Shown here: positions 58,001 through 64,000 of the stretch, piece after piece | Numbering within the stretch: the first letter of the stretch is position 1 | Layout of the letters: each line of letters begins with the position of its first letter | DNA from: an uncultured Flavobacteriales bacterium | Lineage (GTDB): Bacteria > Bacteroidota > Bacteroidia > Flavobacteriales_D > Parvicellaceae | Length of the DNA stretch: 64,000 nucleotides | Direction of reading: 5' to 3' | Assembly: GCA_943788755.1 (NCBI GenBank) | Contig: CALSRM010000003.1 | Location: 1,054,001 to 1,118,000 of the forward strand | Translations under genes and position numbers: made by a program | Notes under the pieces: model-generated | The model's input: the letters and a program-made list of their open reading frames with translations, nothing else | Databases searched by the model: none | What the model was told of the DNA's origin: nothing

Positions 58001-61000
58001 AAAGTTGCTGTTTCACCATCACAAATAGTAGGCGAGTTAACAGTAATCGTTGGTAGTGGATTAACGGTTACAGTAGCTGTAGCAGTATTAACACATCCAT
58101 TAGCATCAGTACCTGTAACAACATAACTAGTAGTAAGAGTAGGAGAAACACTTTCAGGATTTCCTGTATTACCAGTATCCCAAGAATATGAAACACCACC
58201 TGTTGCAGTTAAAGTTGCTGTTTCACCATCACAAATAGTTACTGGATTTACACCTATCGTTGGTAATGGATTAACGGTTACGGTAGCTGTAGCAGTATTA
58301 ACACATCCATTAGCATCAGTACCTGTAACAACATAACTAGTAGTAAGAGTAGGAGAAACACTTTCAGGGTTTCCTGTATTACCAGTATCCCAAGAATATG
58401 AAACACCACCTGCTGCAGTTAAAGTTGCTGTTTCACCATCACAAATAGTAGGCGAGTTAACAGTAATCGTTGGTAGTGGATTAACGGTTACAGTAGCTGT
58501 AGCAGTATTAACACATCCATTAGCATCAGTACCTGTAACAACATAACTAGTAGTAACAGTAGGAGAAACACTTTCAGGATTTCCTGTATTACCAGTATCC
58601 CAAGAATATGAAACACCACCTGCTGCAGTTAAGGTTGCTGTTTCACCATCACAAATAGTAGGCGAGTTAACAGTAATCGTTGGTAATGGATTAACGGTTA
58701 CAGTAGCTGTAGCAGTATTAACACATCCATTAACATCAGTACCTGTAACAACATAACTAGTAGTAACAGCAGGAGAAACACTTTCAGGGTTTCCTGTATT
58801 ACCAGTATCCCAAGAATATGAAACACCACCTGCTGCAGTTAAAGTTGCTGTTTCACCATCACAAATAGTAGGCGAGTTAACAGTAATCGTTGGTAGTGGA
58901 TTAACGGTTACGGTAGCTGTAGCAGTATTAACACATCCATTAGCATCAGTACCTGTAACAACATAACTAGTAGTAAGAGCAGGAGAAACACTTTCAGGAT
59001 TTCCTGTATTACCAGTATCCCAAGAATATGAAACACCACCTGCTGCAGTTAAAGTTGCTGTTTCACCATCACAAATAGTAGGCGAGTTAACAGTAATCGT
59101 TGGTAGTGGATTAACGGTTACAGTAGCTGTAGCAGTATTAACACATCCATTAGCATCAGTACCTGTAACAACATAACTAGTAGTAACAGTAGGAGAAACA
59201 CTTTCAGGGTTTCCTGTATTACCAGTATCCCAAGAATATGAAACACCACCTGCTGCAGTTAAGGTTGCTGTTTCACCATCACAAATAGTAGGCGAGTTAA
59301 CAGTAATCGTTGGTAGTGGATTAACGGTTACAGTAGCTGTAGCAGTATTAACACATCCATTAGCATCAGTACCTGTAACAACATAACTAGTAGTAAGAGT
59401 AGGAGAAACACTTTCAGGATTTCCTGTATTACCAGTATCCCAAGAATATGAAACACCACCTGCTGCAGTTAAAGTTGCTGTTTCACCATCACAAATAGTA
59501 GGCGAGTTAACAGTAATCGTTGGTAGTGGGTTAACGGTTACGGTAGCTGTAGCAGTATTAACACATCCATTAGCATCAGTACCTGTAACAACATAACTAG
59601 TAGTAAGAGTAGGAGAAACACTTTCAGGGTTTCCTGTATTACCAGTATCCCAAGAATATGAAACACCACCTGCTGCAGTTAAGGTTGCTGTTTCACCATC
59701 ACAAATAGTAGGCGAGTTAACAGTAATCGTTGGTAGTGGATTAACGGTTACGGTAGCTGTAGCAGTATTAACACATCCATTAGCATCAGTACCTGTAACA
59801 ACATAACTAGTAGTAACAGCAGGAGAAACACTTTCCGTGTCACCATTAGTACCAGTATCCCAAGAATATGAAACACCACCTGCTGCAGTTAAGGTTGCTG
59901 TTTCACCATCACAAATAGTAGGCGAGTTAACAGTAATCGTTGGTAGTGGATTAACGGTTACAGTAGCTGTAGCAGTATTAACACATCCATTAGCACCAGT
60001 ACCTGTAACAACATAACTAGTAGTAACAGCAGGAGAAACACTTTCAGGATTTCCTGTATTACCAGTATCCCAAGAATAAAAAACACCTCCACTAGCATTT
60101 AAAAAGGCAGTTTGTCCCGCACATATTGTAGGAGAATTAACTGTAACAGTTGGGTTAGCTACTATTGTGATTGAAGTTGTTGCAGTCTCTGTACACCCTC
60201 CATTCGTTAAAGTAAGAGTAACATCATATTCTCCAATAGCTCCCCAACTAATACTACTTGGATCTTGTGAAGAACTTGTTCCAGTTGTTGCGTTTTCAAA
60301 ATCCCAACTATAGGTTGATGAACCTGTATTACCTGTAGTGTTTTCAAAATCCAGACTATTAGTTGCTAAACAGAAATCACCTGTTATAGCAAAGCTTGGT
60401 GTGAATGCACTAACCAAAGTTACCGTTGCAGTTGCTTGAGCATTGGGACAACCTGGTGTACTTCCTGTAACTGTATAAACAGTTGTTTCAGTAGGACTAG
60501 CTTCAACGGTAGAACCTGTAGTCTGATTAAGTCCCGTAGAAGGACTCCACGTGTAAGTTGAAGCACCGGAAGCTGTTAAGTCTACACTTTCTCCATTACA
60601 AATTGTTTCGCTATTGACTGTAACTATTGGAGGGGGGTCTACTTGAACGGTAATTGTGGCAGTTCCAATACATCCATTTCCATCATCAACCGTTACTGTA
60701 TAGGTTGTTGTAGATGTTGGAGTAGCGACAGGAGTAGCGGAAGTACCTGAACTGAGACCTGTTGTTGGAGACCATGAATAGGTGCCTCCTCCAGTTGCCG
60801 TCAAATTGGCACTCCCACCATCACAAATAACAACTGTTTGCCCTGTTCCTGGTCCAACAGTTCCAGACAATACACTAGTCCCAGTAATAGTTGGAGCAGT
60901 TCCTGCTGAGACCGTTACAACAACGTCATCCACAGTTATTCCACCTCCACACAAGGGGTTCCCAATATTTGAAGAAACCGAGTAAGTTGCTGTAGATCCT

Positions 61001-62439
61001 GGCGAAACAGTTATTGATGATGTAGTTTCCCCACCTGGCGACCAGGTATATGTACCATCACCACCAGTAGCTGTAAGTGTAGTGCTCCCACCGGGGCATA
61101 TAGAAACATCAGATCCAGCATTAGCGGGCAACAGAACACCGTTATTCACAACGATTTGATATTCACAAACATCACCATTGTAGCCATCAATCATAAGGTA
61201 ATATTCATTCCCAGGAGTTAAGCCTGTCGCGCCTATCGTATTCGTTCCAGGGGGCATGAGACTCCCGTTTGCTCCAGCAAAACAACCCGTGAAATCAGTT
61301 ACAGGTCCAGAACCACAAGTTCCTTCGAAAACCATCATTTGTATTCCAGAGATACCATTACAACAACAATTCGAAACAATTACATCGAAAGAAACAGAAG
61401 GGGCATCAGCAATAAATGATATGAACGAATTATTTTCAATCGAACCGCAAAACTCATTAGCTAACCCATTTGCATTAGCTCCATTTCCATTAGTCCAAGC
61501 TTCGCTCGTATAGGCATTACTCGTGTTCCCGCAATAACCTGTTAAATCACAAATTGGCGTTGCGGTAGCACATGTGTTTCCAGCAGGCGGATTACTTCCA
61601 CAACCAGGAGGAGGAACTTCTTCGTTAATAAACAAATCAAATGGGGTACAGTTTGGTAATGACCATGTTGATATTACAATGTAATAAGTTTGTCCACCAG
61701 TTAAATTAAGGTTTTGAATATTGGGTAGACCTCCAGATTGAGTATCCGACCCAATGCAATTGGTCCCTCCTGAATCAGGGCATCCGTCCAAAACAAAAAT
61801 CCCAGTAAACGTTGTTGTTCCGTTTGTAATAAATTCAAACGGACCTGTAGCCGATGGGGTAAATGACAATACATAGTCCTCACCAGTCATATATAAAGAG
61901 CCACAAGCACTAGCTGAGCTATAGCAATCTCCAGCTCCACATGTAGTTAATCCAGTAACTTGATATGGCAAACTATTTACCACTAATGCATTTGCACAGT
62001 TTCCTCCTACTATACCATCACCGCAGCCACCGCCACCGCCAGAAATGTATGCAATTGTGCTTGTGTTTCCTGAAGTAGCTGTAGCACACCCAGGCCCACA
62101 ATCCAATGTGTAATGCACATAATATGTTCCACTTGTAGCAGCTGTCCATTGCAAAGGCGATGGACCAAAAACAACAACCGGCCCTGCAGATGAACCACTC
62201 GTTATCGTAATACAACCACCAGCACCATATGCAGATTCATATGTTGTACCAGCAATAACGCTGTTAATCGTACTATATTCAGTCTGATATTGGATTGAGC
62301 TAATGGTAACAGAACCAGATGTCGGAGCTGTAGCGGTACCATAAGAAGTTGTGTTAATACATTGAGCGGAAACGTTATTGCTAAACAAGTTTAAACAAAC
62401 TATAGTTATAATTGAAAAATTTCTTTTTAATAAAGTCAT
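52048..62439 (-). CDS. N-terminal part of giant SprB-like adhesin with Ig-like repeat array
   Basis: A 3463-residue open frame with a signal peptide (1-26, ending VSAQ). Residues about 27-440 form cysteine-rich beta domains, resembling pre-peptidase C-terminal or GEVED-like modules. About 450-765 are Ig/PKD-like modules. About 766-2026 are 18 Ig-like repeats of 70 residues, 2027-2181 are two SprB-type repeats, 2182-3372 are 17 more Ig-like repeats, and the last 90 residues are an SprB-type repeat. The frame ends at TGA (52048-52050) inside a linker where the next frame continues the expected sequence. Each Ig-like repeat carries two cysteines (in TIC and NGC), so an internal disulfide is likely. 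With the two downstream frames joined, the product is about 6160 residues and ends in a CHU_C domain, predicting a T9SS-exported surface adhesin. Confidence 0.88.
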   Translation of the reverse strand: MTLLKRNFSIITIVCLNLFSNNVSAQCINTTSYGTATAPTSGSVTISSIQYQTEYSTINSVIAGTTYESAYGAGGCITITSGSSAGPVVVFGPSPLQWTAATSGTYYVHYTLDCGPGCATATSGNTSTIAYISGGGGGCGDGIVGGNCANALVVNSLPYQVTGLTTCGAGDCYSSASACGSLYMTGEDYVLSFTPSATGPFEFITNGTTTFTGIFVLDGCPDSGGTNCIGSDTQSGGLPNIQNLNLTGGQTYYIVISTWSLPNCTPFDLFINEEVPPPGCGSNPPAGNTCATATPICDLTGYCGNTSNAYTSEAWTNGNGANANGLANEFCGSIENNSFISFIADAPSVSFDVIVSNCCCNGISGIQMMVFEGTCGSGPVTDFTGCFAGANGSLMPPGTNTIGATGLTPGNEYYLMIDGYNGDVCEYQIVVNNGVLLPANAGSDVSICPGGSTTLTATGGDGTYTWSPGGETTSSITVSPGSTATYSVSSNIGNPLCGGGITVDDVVVTVSAGTAPTITGTSVLSGTVGPGTGQTVVICDGGSANLTATGGGTYSWSPTTGLSSGTSATPVATPTSTTTYTVTVDDGNGCIGTATITVQVDPPPIVTVNSETICNGESVDLTASGASTYTWSPSTGLNQTTGSTVEASPTETTVYTVTGSTPGCPNAQATATVTLVSAFTPSFAITGDFCLATNSLDFENTTGNTGSSTYSWDFENATTGTSSSQDPSSISWGAIGEYDVTLTLTNGGCTETATTSITIVANPTVTVNSPTICAGQTAFLNASGGVFYSWDTGNTGNPESVSPAVTTSYVVTGTGANGCVNTATATVTVNPLPTITVNSPTICDGETATLTAAGGVSYSWDTGTNGDTESVSPAVTTSYVVTGTDANGCVNTATATVTVNPLPTITVNSPTICDGETATLTAAGGVSYSWDTGNTGNPESVSPTLTTSYVVTGTDANGCVNTATATVTVNPLPTITVNSPTICDGETATLTAAGGVSYSWDTGNTGNPESVSPTLTTSYVVTGTDANGCVNTATATVTVNPLPTITVNSPTICDGETATLTAAGGVSYSWDTGNTGNPESVSPTVTTSYVVTGTDANGCVNTATATVTVNPLPTITVNSPTICDGETATLTAAGGVSYSWDTGNTGNPESVSPALTTSYVVTGTDANGCVNTATATVTVNPLPTITVNSPTICDGETATLTAAGGVSYSWDTGNTGNPESVSPAVTTSYVVTGTDVNGCVNTATATVTVNPLPTITVNSPTICDGETATLTAAGGVSYSWDTGNTGNPESVSPTVTTSYVVTGTDANGCVNTATATVTVNPLPTITVNSPTICDGETATLTAAGGVSYSWDTGNTGNPESVSPTLTTSYVVTGTDANGCVNTATATVTVNPLPTIGVNPVTICDGETATLTATGGVSYSWDTGNTGNPESVSPTLTTSYVVTGTDANGCVNTATATVTVNPLPTITVNSPTICDGETATLTATGGVSYSWDTGTNGDTESVSPAVTTSYVVTGTDANGCVNTATATVTVNPLPTITVNSPTICDGETATLTAAGGVSYSWDTGNTGNPESVSPTVTTSYVVTGTDANGCVNTATATVTVNPLPTITVNSPTICDGETATLTAAGGVSYSWDTGNTGNPESVSPAVTTSYVVTGTDANGCVNTATATVTVNPLPTITVNSPTICDGETATLTAAGGVSYSWDTGNTGNPESVSPTVTTSYVVTGTDANGCVNTATATVTVNPLPTITVNSPTICDGETATLTAAGGVSYSWDTGNTGNPESVSPALTTSYVVTGTDANGCVNTATATVTVNPLPTITVNSPTICDGETATLTAAGGVSYSWDTGNTGNPESVSPTVTTSYVVTGTDANGCVNTATATVTVNPLPTITVNSPTICDGETATLTAAGGVSYSWDTGNTGNTESVSPAVTTSYVVTGTDANGCVNTATATVTVNPLPTITVNSPTICDGETATLTAAGGVSYSWDTGNTGNTESVSPAVTTSYVVTGTDANGCVNTATATVTVNPLPTITLGLITGASCGINNGEINVSGSGGSGGLEFSIDGGANFQPTGLFGTLLPGVYTIIIEDDNGCENSVQATVGDLSGLTASEALVHVTCFAGNNGQATITATGGSLPYQYSIDGGITWESDPVFSDLIAGDYEIIVKDNNNCPYPVNFEIIQPPSLPNIGVNPVTICDGETATLTATGGVSYSWDTGNTGNPESVSPTLTTSYVVTGTDANGCVNTATATVTVNPLPTITVNSPTICDGETATLTAAGGVSYSWDTGTNGDTESVSPAVTTSYVVTGTDANGCVNTATATVTVNPLPTITVNSPTICDGETATLTATGGVSYSWDTGNTGNPESVSPALTTSYVVTGTDANGCVNTATATVTVNPLPTITVNSPTICDGETATLTATGGVSYSWDTGNTGNPESVSPTVTTSYVVTGTDANGCVNTATATVTVNPLPTITVNSPTICNGETATLTAAGGVSYSWDTGNTGNPESVSPTLTTSYVVTGTDANGCVNTATATVTVNPLPTITVNSPTICDGETATLTAAGGVSYSWDTGNTGNPESVSPTVTTSYVVTGTDANGCVNTATANVTLNPLPTITVNSPTICDGETATLTAAGGVSYSWDTGNTGNPESVSPTLTTSYVVTGTDANGCVNTATATVTVNPLPTIGVNPVTICDGETATLTATGGVSYSWDTGNTGNPESVSPTLTTSYVVTGTDANGCVNTATATVTVNPLPTITVNSPTICDGETATLTATGGVSYSWDTGTNGDTESVSPAVTTSYVVTGTDVNGCVNTATATVTVNPLPTITVNSPTICDGETATLTAAGGASYSWDTGNTGNPESVSPTVTTSYVVTGTDANGCVNTATATVTVNPLPTITVNSPTICDGETATLTAAGGVSYSWDTGTNGDPESVSPAVTTSYVVTGTDANGCVNTATATVTVNPLPTITVNSPTICDGETATLTAAGGVSYSWDTGTNGDTESVSPAVTTSYVVTGTDVNGCVNTATATVTVNPLPTITVNSPTICDGETATLTAAGGVSYSWDTGNTGNPESVSPAVTTSYVVTGTDANGCVNTATATVTVNPLPTITVNSPTICDGETATLTAAGGVSYSWDTGNTGNPESVSPTVTTSYVVTGTDANGCVNTATATVTVNPLPTITVNSPTICDGETATLTAAGGVSYSWDTGNTGNPESVSPTVTTSYVVTGTDANGCVNTATATVTVNPLPTITVNSPTICDGETATLTAAGGVSYSWDTGNTGNPESVSPAVTTSYVVTGTDANGCVNTATATVTVNPLPTITVNSPTICDGETATLTAAGGVSYSWDTGTTGDTESVSPAVTTSYVVTGTDANGCVNTATATVTVNPMNLTPSVVTNVNCNGENQGSVTVDVTGGISLFGTYNYTWYNADGSGAIGQNTQTATGLSAGFYYVVVTDDETCGATSATIEVTQPNAIDISFVTY
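52322..55892 (-). repeat. Second block of 17 tandem 210-bp Ig-like repeats
   Basis: Seventeen copies at exactly 210-bp spacing, each coding for a 70-residue Ig-like unit ([17 protein letters not shown] at one end, [10 protein letters not shown] at the other). DNA identity is very high. Copies vary mainly at a few places: GNTGNPE or TNGDTE, SPTV/SPTL/SPAV/SPAL, TAAGG or TATGG, TDANGC or TDVNGC. One copy has TICNGET, one ANVTLN, and two carry the IGVNPVT variant. Confidence 0.95.
55893..56361 (-). repeat. Two SprB-type repeats interrupting the Ig-like array
   Basis: A 469-bp stretch coding for two SprB-type repeats ([18 protein letters not shown] and [19 protein letters not shown]). They differ from the surrounding array and resemble the repeats in the C-terminal half of the protein. 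They split the 210-bp array into blocks of 18 and 17. Confidence 0.85.
56362..60142 (-). repeat. First block of 18 tandem 210-bp Ig-like repeats
   Basis: Eighteen copies at 210-bp spacing. The outermost copy (about 59940-60140, N-terminal) is divergent ([15 protein letters not shown]), as expected of an edge unit escaping homogenisation. The inner copies are almost identical in DNA. One copy has the IGVNPVT variant also seen twice in the other block. Confidence 0.95.
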
Positions 62440-62472
62440 TGTAAATTATTTTATAAATAGGTAAAGGACAGT

Positions 62473-62988
62473 TTAATCAACTATTATATAACGATGTGCA
62501 TTATCAAGAACATATTGCTTTTTTTCTGCAGGCAGTTGGTCATATTCTTCTCTTGGCATTCTAATAGCGTTTAAATCATTCTTTGGGGCTTTGAAACTAA
62601 CATTTTCAGAAAGTGCATAAACCGCTTTCCACTCGACGAAATTACCTCCGTTTCTATATACAATATATTTTAAATCATCCACCGTGACAAAACCATGAGC
62701 AATAATTACAGTATTAAAAACTCCATTTACTTCGGAAGTAGCGCAAGACTTTATTTTCAATTGATTATTCTTTAATAAAAGATGGTCAAAACTTTCGGAT
62801 TGTGAGCGTTTTTCTATGTTAATGTTTTTAAAAGAATAGACTACGTATATCCCTTCAAATTCCTGTATTTGCAATTTTTGATTTTGTCCCATTCGATGCT
62901 CCACATCTTTATGGACAATTTGCGTTTGGGAGTAAAATACATTTGTTAATAGCAACAAAATGAGGGTAATAGGTGTAATTTTCATCAT
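62473..62988 (-). CDS. Small exported protein upstream of the giant adhesin
   Basis: A 171-residue protein of unknown family. Signal peptide about 1-20 (ATGATG start, ending VFYSQ). The mature part is mixed alpha/beta and ends with a helix-rich motif (MPREEYDQLPAEKKQYVLD, then HRYIIVD). The gene lies 33 bp upstream of the giant adhesin and 13 bp downstream of a partial CHU_C cargo gene, so all three appear co-transcribed. It is the third instance in this window of a small exported protein directly before a type B T9SS cargo. A role in secretion, folding or anchoring of the adhesin is inferred from position only. Confidence 0.65.
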   Translation of the reverse strand: MMKITPITLILLLLTNVFYSQTQIVHKDVEHRMGQNQKLQIQEFEGIYVVYSFKNINIEKRSQSESFDHLLLKNNQLKIKSCATSEVNGVFNTVIIAHGFVTVDDLKYIVYRNGGNFVEWKAVYALSENVSFKAPKNDLNAIRMPREEYDQLPAEKKQYVLDNAHRYIIVD

Positions 62989-63001
62989 AACGTAAAGTTT
63001 T

Positions 63002-64000
63002 TTATTTCAATAACAGCACAGCTCCTTTGTATTGTTCTGTTATTCCTTTTTCATTTGTTAGTTTAACAACCCAAACATAACTTCCTTCGGTACATTTTGT
63101 TCCGGCTTTTTGATTTGTTCCATCCCAAGGTTGGTTAACGTTTTTAGTTTCATATACTAGGCCTTCATTAGGACTGTAAACGGTCATTGTAAATGTTCCG
63201 TCCAATCGGTTAATTGCCGCAGGTAAAAAGTGATCATTTATTCCATCCCCATTTGGGGTAAATGAGTTAGGAGCTAATAAGTTGTAATCCTGATTAACAA
63301 ATATACTTTTATTTATGGAACTTATACAACCTTCAATGTTAGAAACTTCTAGAGAGATTAAAAACTGTCCTTTCTTTCGGTAAGTATAATTTGGGTCTTT
63401 CTCAATTGAGAGAGATCCATCACCGAAATTCCAATTCCATGAAGTTCCTTTGTCGGTAAGATTTATAAATGAAGTGTAAGGAATTCCGTTTTCTTCATTC
63501 ATTTCCCAATCGAATTGTACGTTTGGTTTTGCATGAACAATTAATAGTTGGTCATTAGATCGAGTCATAATTGAATTATCAATTTTAGACCTTACTATTA
63601 AGCTAATATTATAACTGCCTGGGCTTGTAAATAAATGTGAAGGCGTTTCGTTTTTGCTGTAATTACCATCATCAAAACTCCATAGATAGTCAATGTTGTT
63701 TTGTTTTTCGGCTACAAAATCAATAGTTGTTCCTTCACAGCATTCAAAAGTGTTCATATGAAATGCTGCTTTTTCCAGGATTATAATTTCCTCAGTAATA
63801 ATATTGTCTTCCTTTGAAGCTTCATCATCAGAAGGTGTAAACCCGTTCTCTTCGGAAATGGTGGTTTCTTCAGAATTTTGGGGTTTAACCTCTTTGTTGT
63901 CTGATGTTATGGTTTCACTCTTATTATTTTTATTTTCTTCATTAAAGTTAGTTTCTTCTTTATTACTAATTTCTTTTTCAGCATTAATAAAAACCTCTTT
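63002..64000 (-). CDS. T9SS type B cargo with PKD domains (5' end outside window)
   Basis: C-terminal 332 codons of a gene that continues past the window edge; the frame is open from base 64000. An ATG at 63757 is internal, since the upstream frame is a plausible low-complexity linker of about 80 residues rich in Glu, Asn, Lys and Ser. Two PKD domains follow (IDYLWSFDDGNYS and SWNWNFGDGSLS), then a CHU_C sorting domain (LAPNSFTPNGDGINDHFLPA, WDGTNQKAGTKCTEGSYVW, end YKGAVLLLK). The product should be exported by the type IX system. Thirteen bases separate it from the small exported-protein gene downstream. Confidence 0.82.
   Translation of the reverse strand, partial: KEVFINAEKEISNKEETNFNEENKNNKSETITSDNKEVKPQNSEETTISEENGFTPSDDEASKEDNIITEEIIILEKAAFHMNTFECCEGTTIDFVAEKQNNIDYLWSFDDGNYSKNETPSHLFTSPGSYNISLIVRSKIDNSIMTRSNDQLLIVHAKPNVQFDWEMNEENGIPYTSFINLTDKGTSWNWNFGDGSLSIEKDPNYTYRKKGQFLISLEVSNIEGCISSINKSIFVNQDYNLLAPNSFTPNGDGINDHFLPAAINRLDGTFTMTVYSPNEGLVYETKNVNQPWDGTNQKAGTKCTEGSYVWVVKLTNEKGITEQYKGAVLLLK

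Noticed and set aside
52322-60142. CRISPR or satellite-like array
   Set aside because: The regular repeats are 210 bp, in frame, encode 70-residue protein units, and have no variable spacers or Cas genes; this is a coding repeat array.

Overview
The window is AT-rich chromosomal DNA from a member of the Bacteroidota, most likely a Flavobacteriales bacterium. The evidence is type IX secretion (T9SS) cargo with CHU_C/gliding-motility C-terminal domains, PorV- and PorP/SprF-type membrane partners, a TonB-dependent receptor with an N-terminal CarboxypepD_reg-like domain, a GIN-domain lipoprotein, and promoters of the Bacteroidota type (TTTG, about 20 bp, TAnnTTTG). I see no rRNA, tRNA, insertion sequence, prophage or CRISPR array.

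Positions 1-6312 (+) hold housekeeping and peptidase genes: folE (5' end missing), cysS, a C1-family aminopeptidase, a terminator, yidD, an ACMSD-type decarboxylase and an M1 peptidase. Positions 6314-7701 hold small envelope genes, including a Rieske-like lipoprotein that has lost both histidine ligands. Positions 7962-16933 form a large three-gene export cassette: TonB-dependent receptor, 1374-residue T9SS-like cargo and PorV/PorQ-family barrel. Positions 17012-26173 are mixed: greA, a HIT protein, a large membrane protein, ruvC, a flippase-like membrane protein, a GT2 glycosyltransferase, an OppC-type permease, murB and a GT4 glycosyltransferase. A decayed remnant of a secreted-protein gene lies at 26366-26539. 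Next come an ftsE-type ATPase (-), a TPR protein with an outer-membrane protein (+), a PagL-like deacylase with a GIN lipoprotein (-), a 0.7 kb gap with only weak ORF traces, and gyrB with a good promoter and terminator.

From 37232 to the window end, everything is on the minus strand and devoted to T9SS-exported surface proteins. The first operon (43718 to 37232) has a small exported protein, a CHU_C cargo, a PorP/SprF-family protein, a second small exported protein and a second CHU_C cargo whose C-terminus nearly duplicates the first. The second operon (beyond 64000 to 43955) has a partial CHU_C cargo, a small exported protein and a giant SprB-like adhesin. The adhesin gene spans 18.5 kb. 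It contains 35 nearly identical 210-bp Ig-like repeats in two blocks and about 31 SprB-type repeats, and it is split into three reading frames by two apparent one-base shifts. Removing one base at each site would give a single protein of about 6160 residues.

The most interesting pattern is the recurring gene order of a small (114-171 residue) unrecognised exported protein directly upstream of a type B T9SS cargo, seen three times, once with PorP between two twin cargos. Together with the receptor-cargo-PorV cassette, this suggests that individual large surface proteins travel with dedicated accessory partners.
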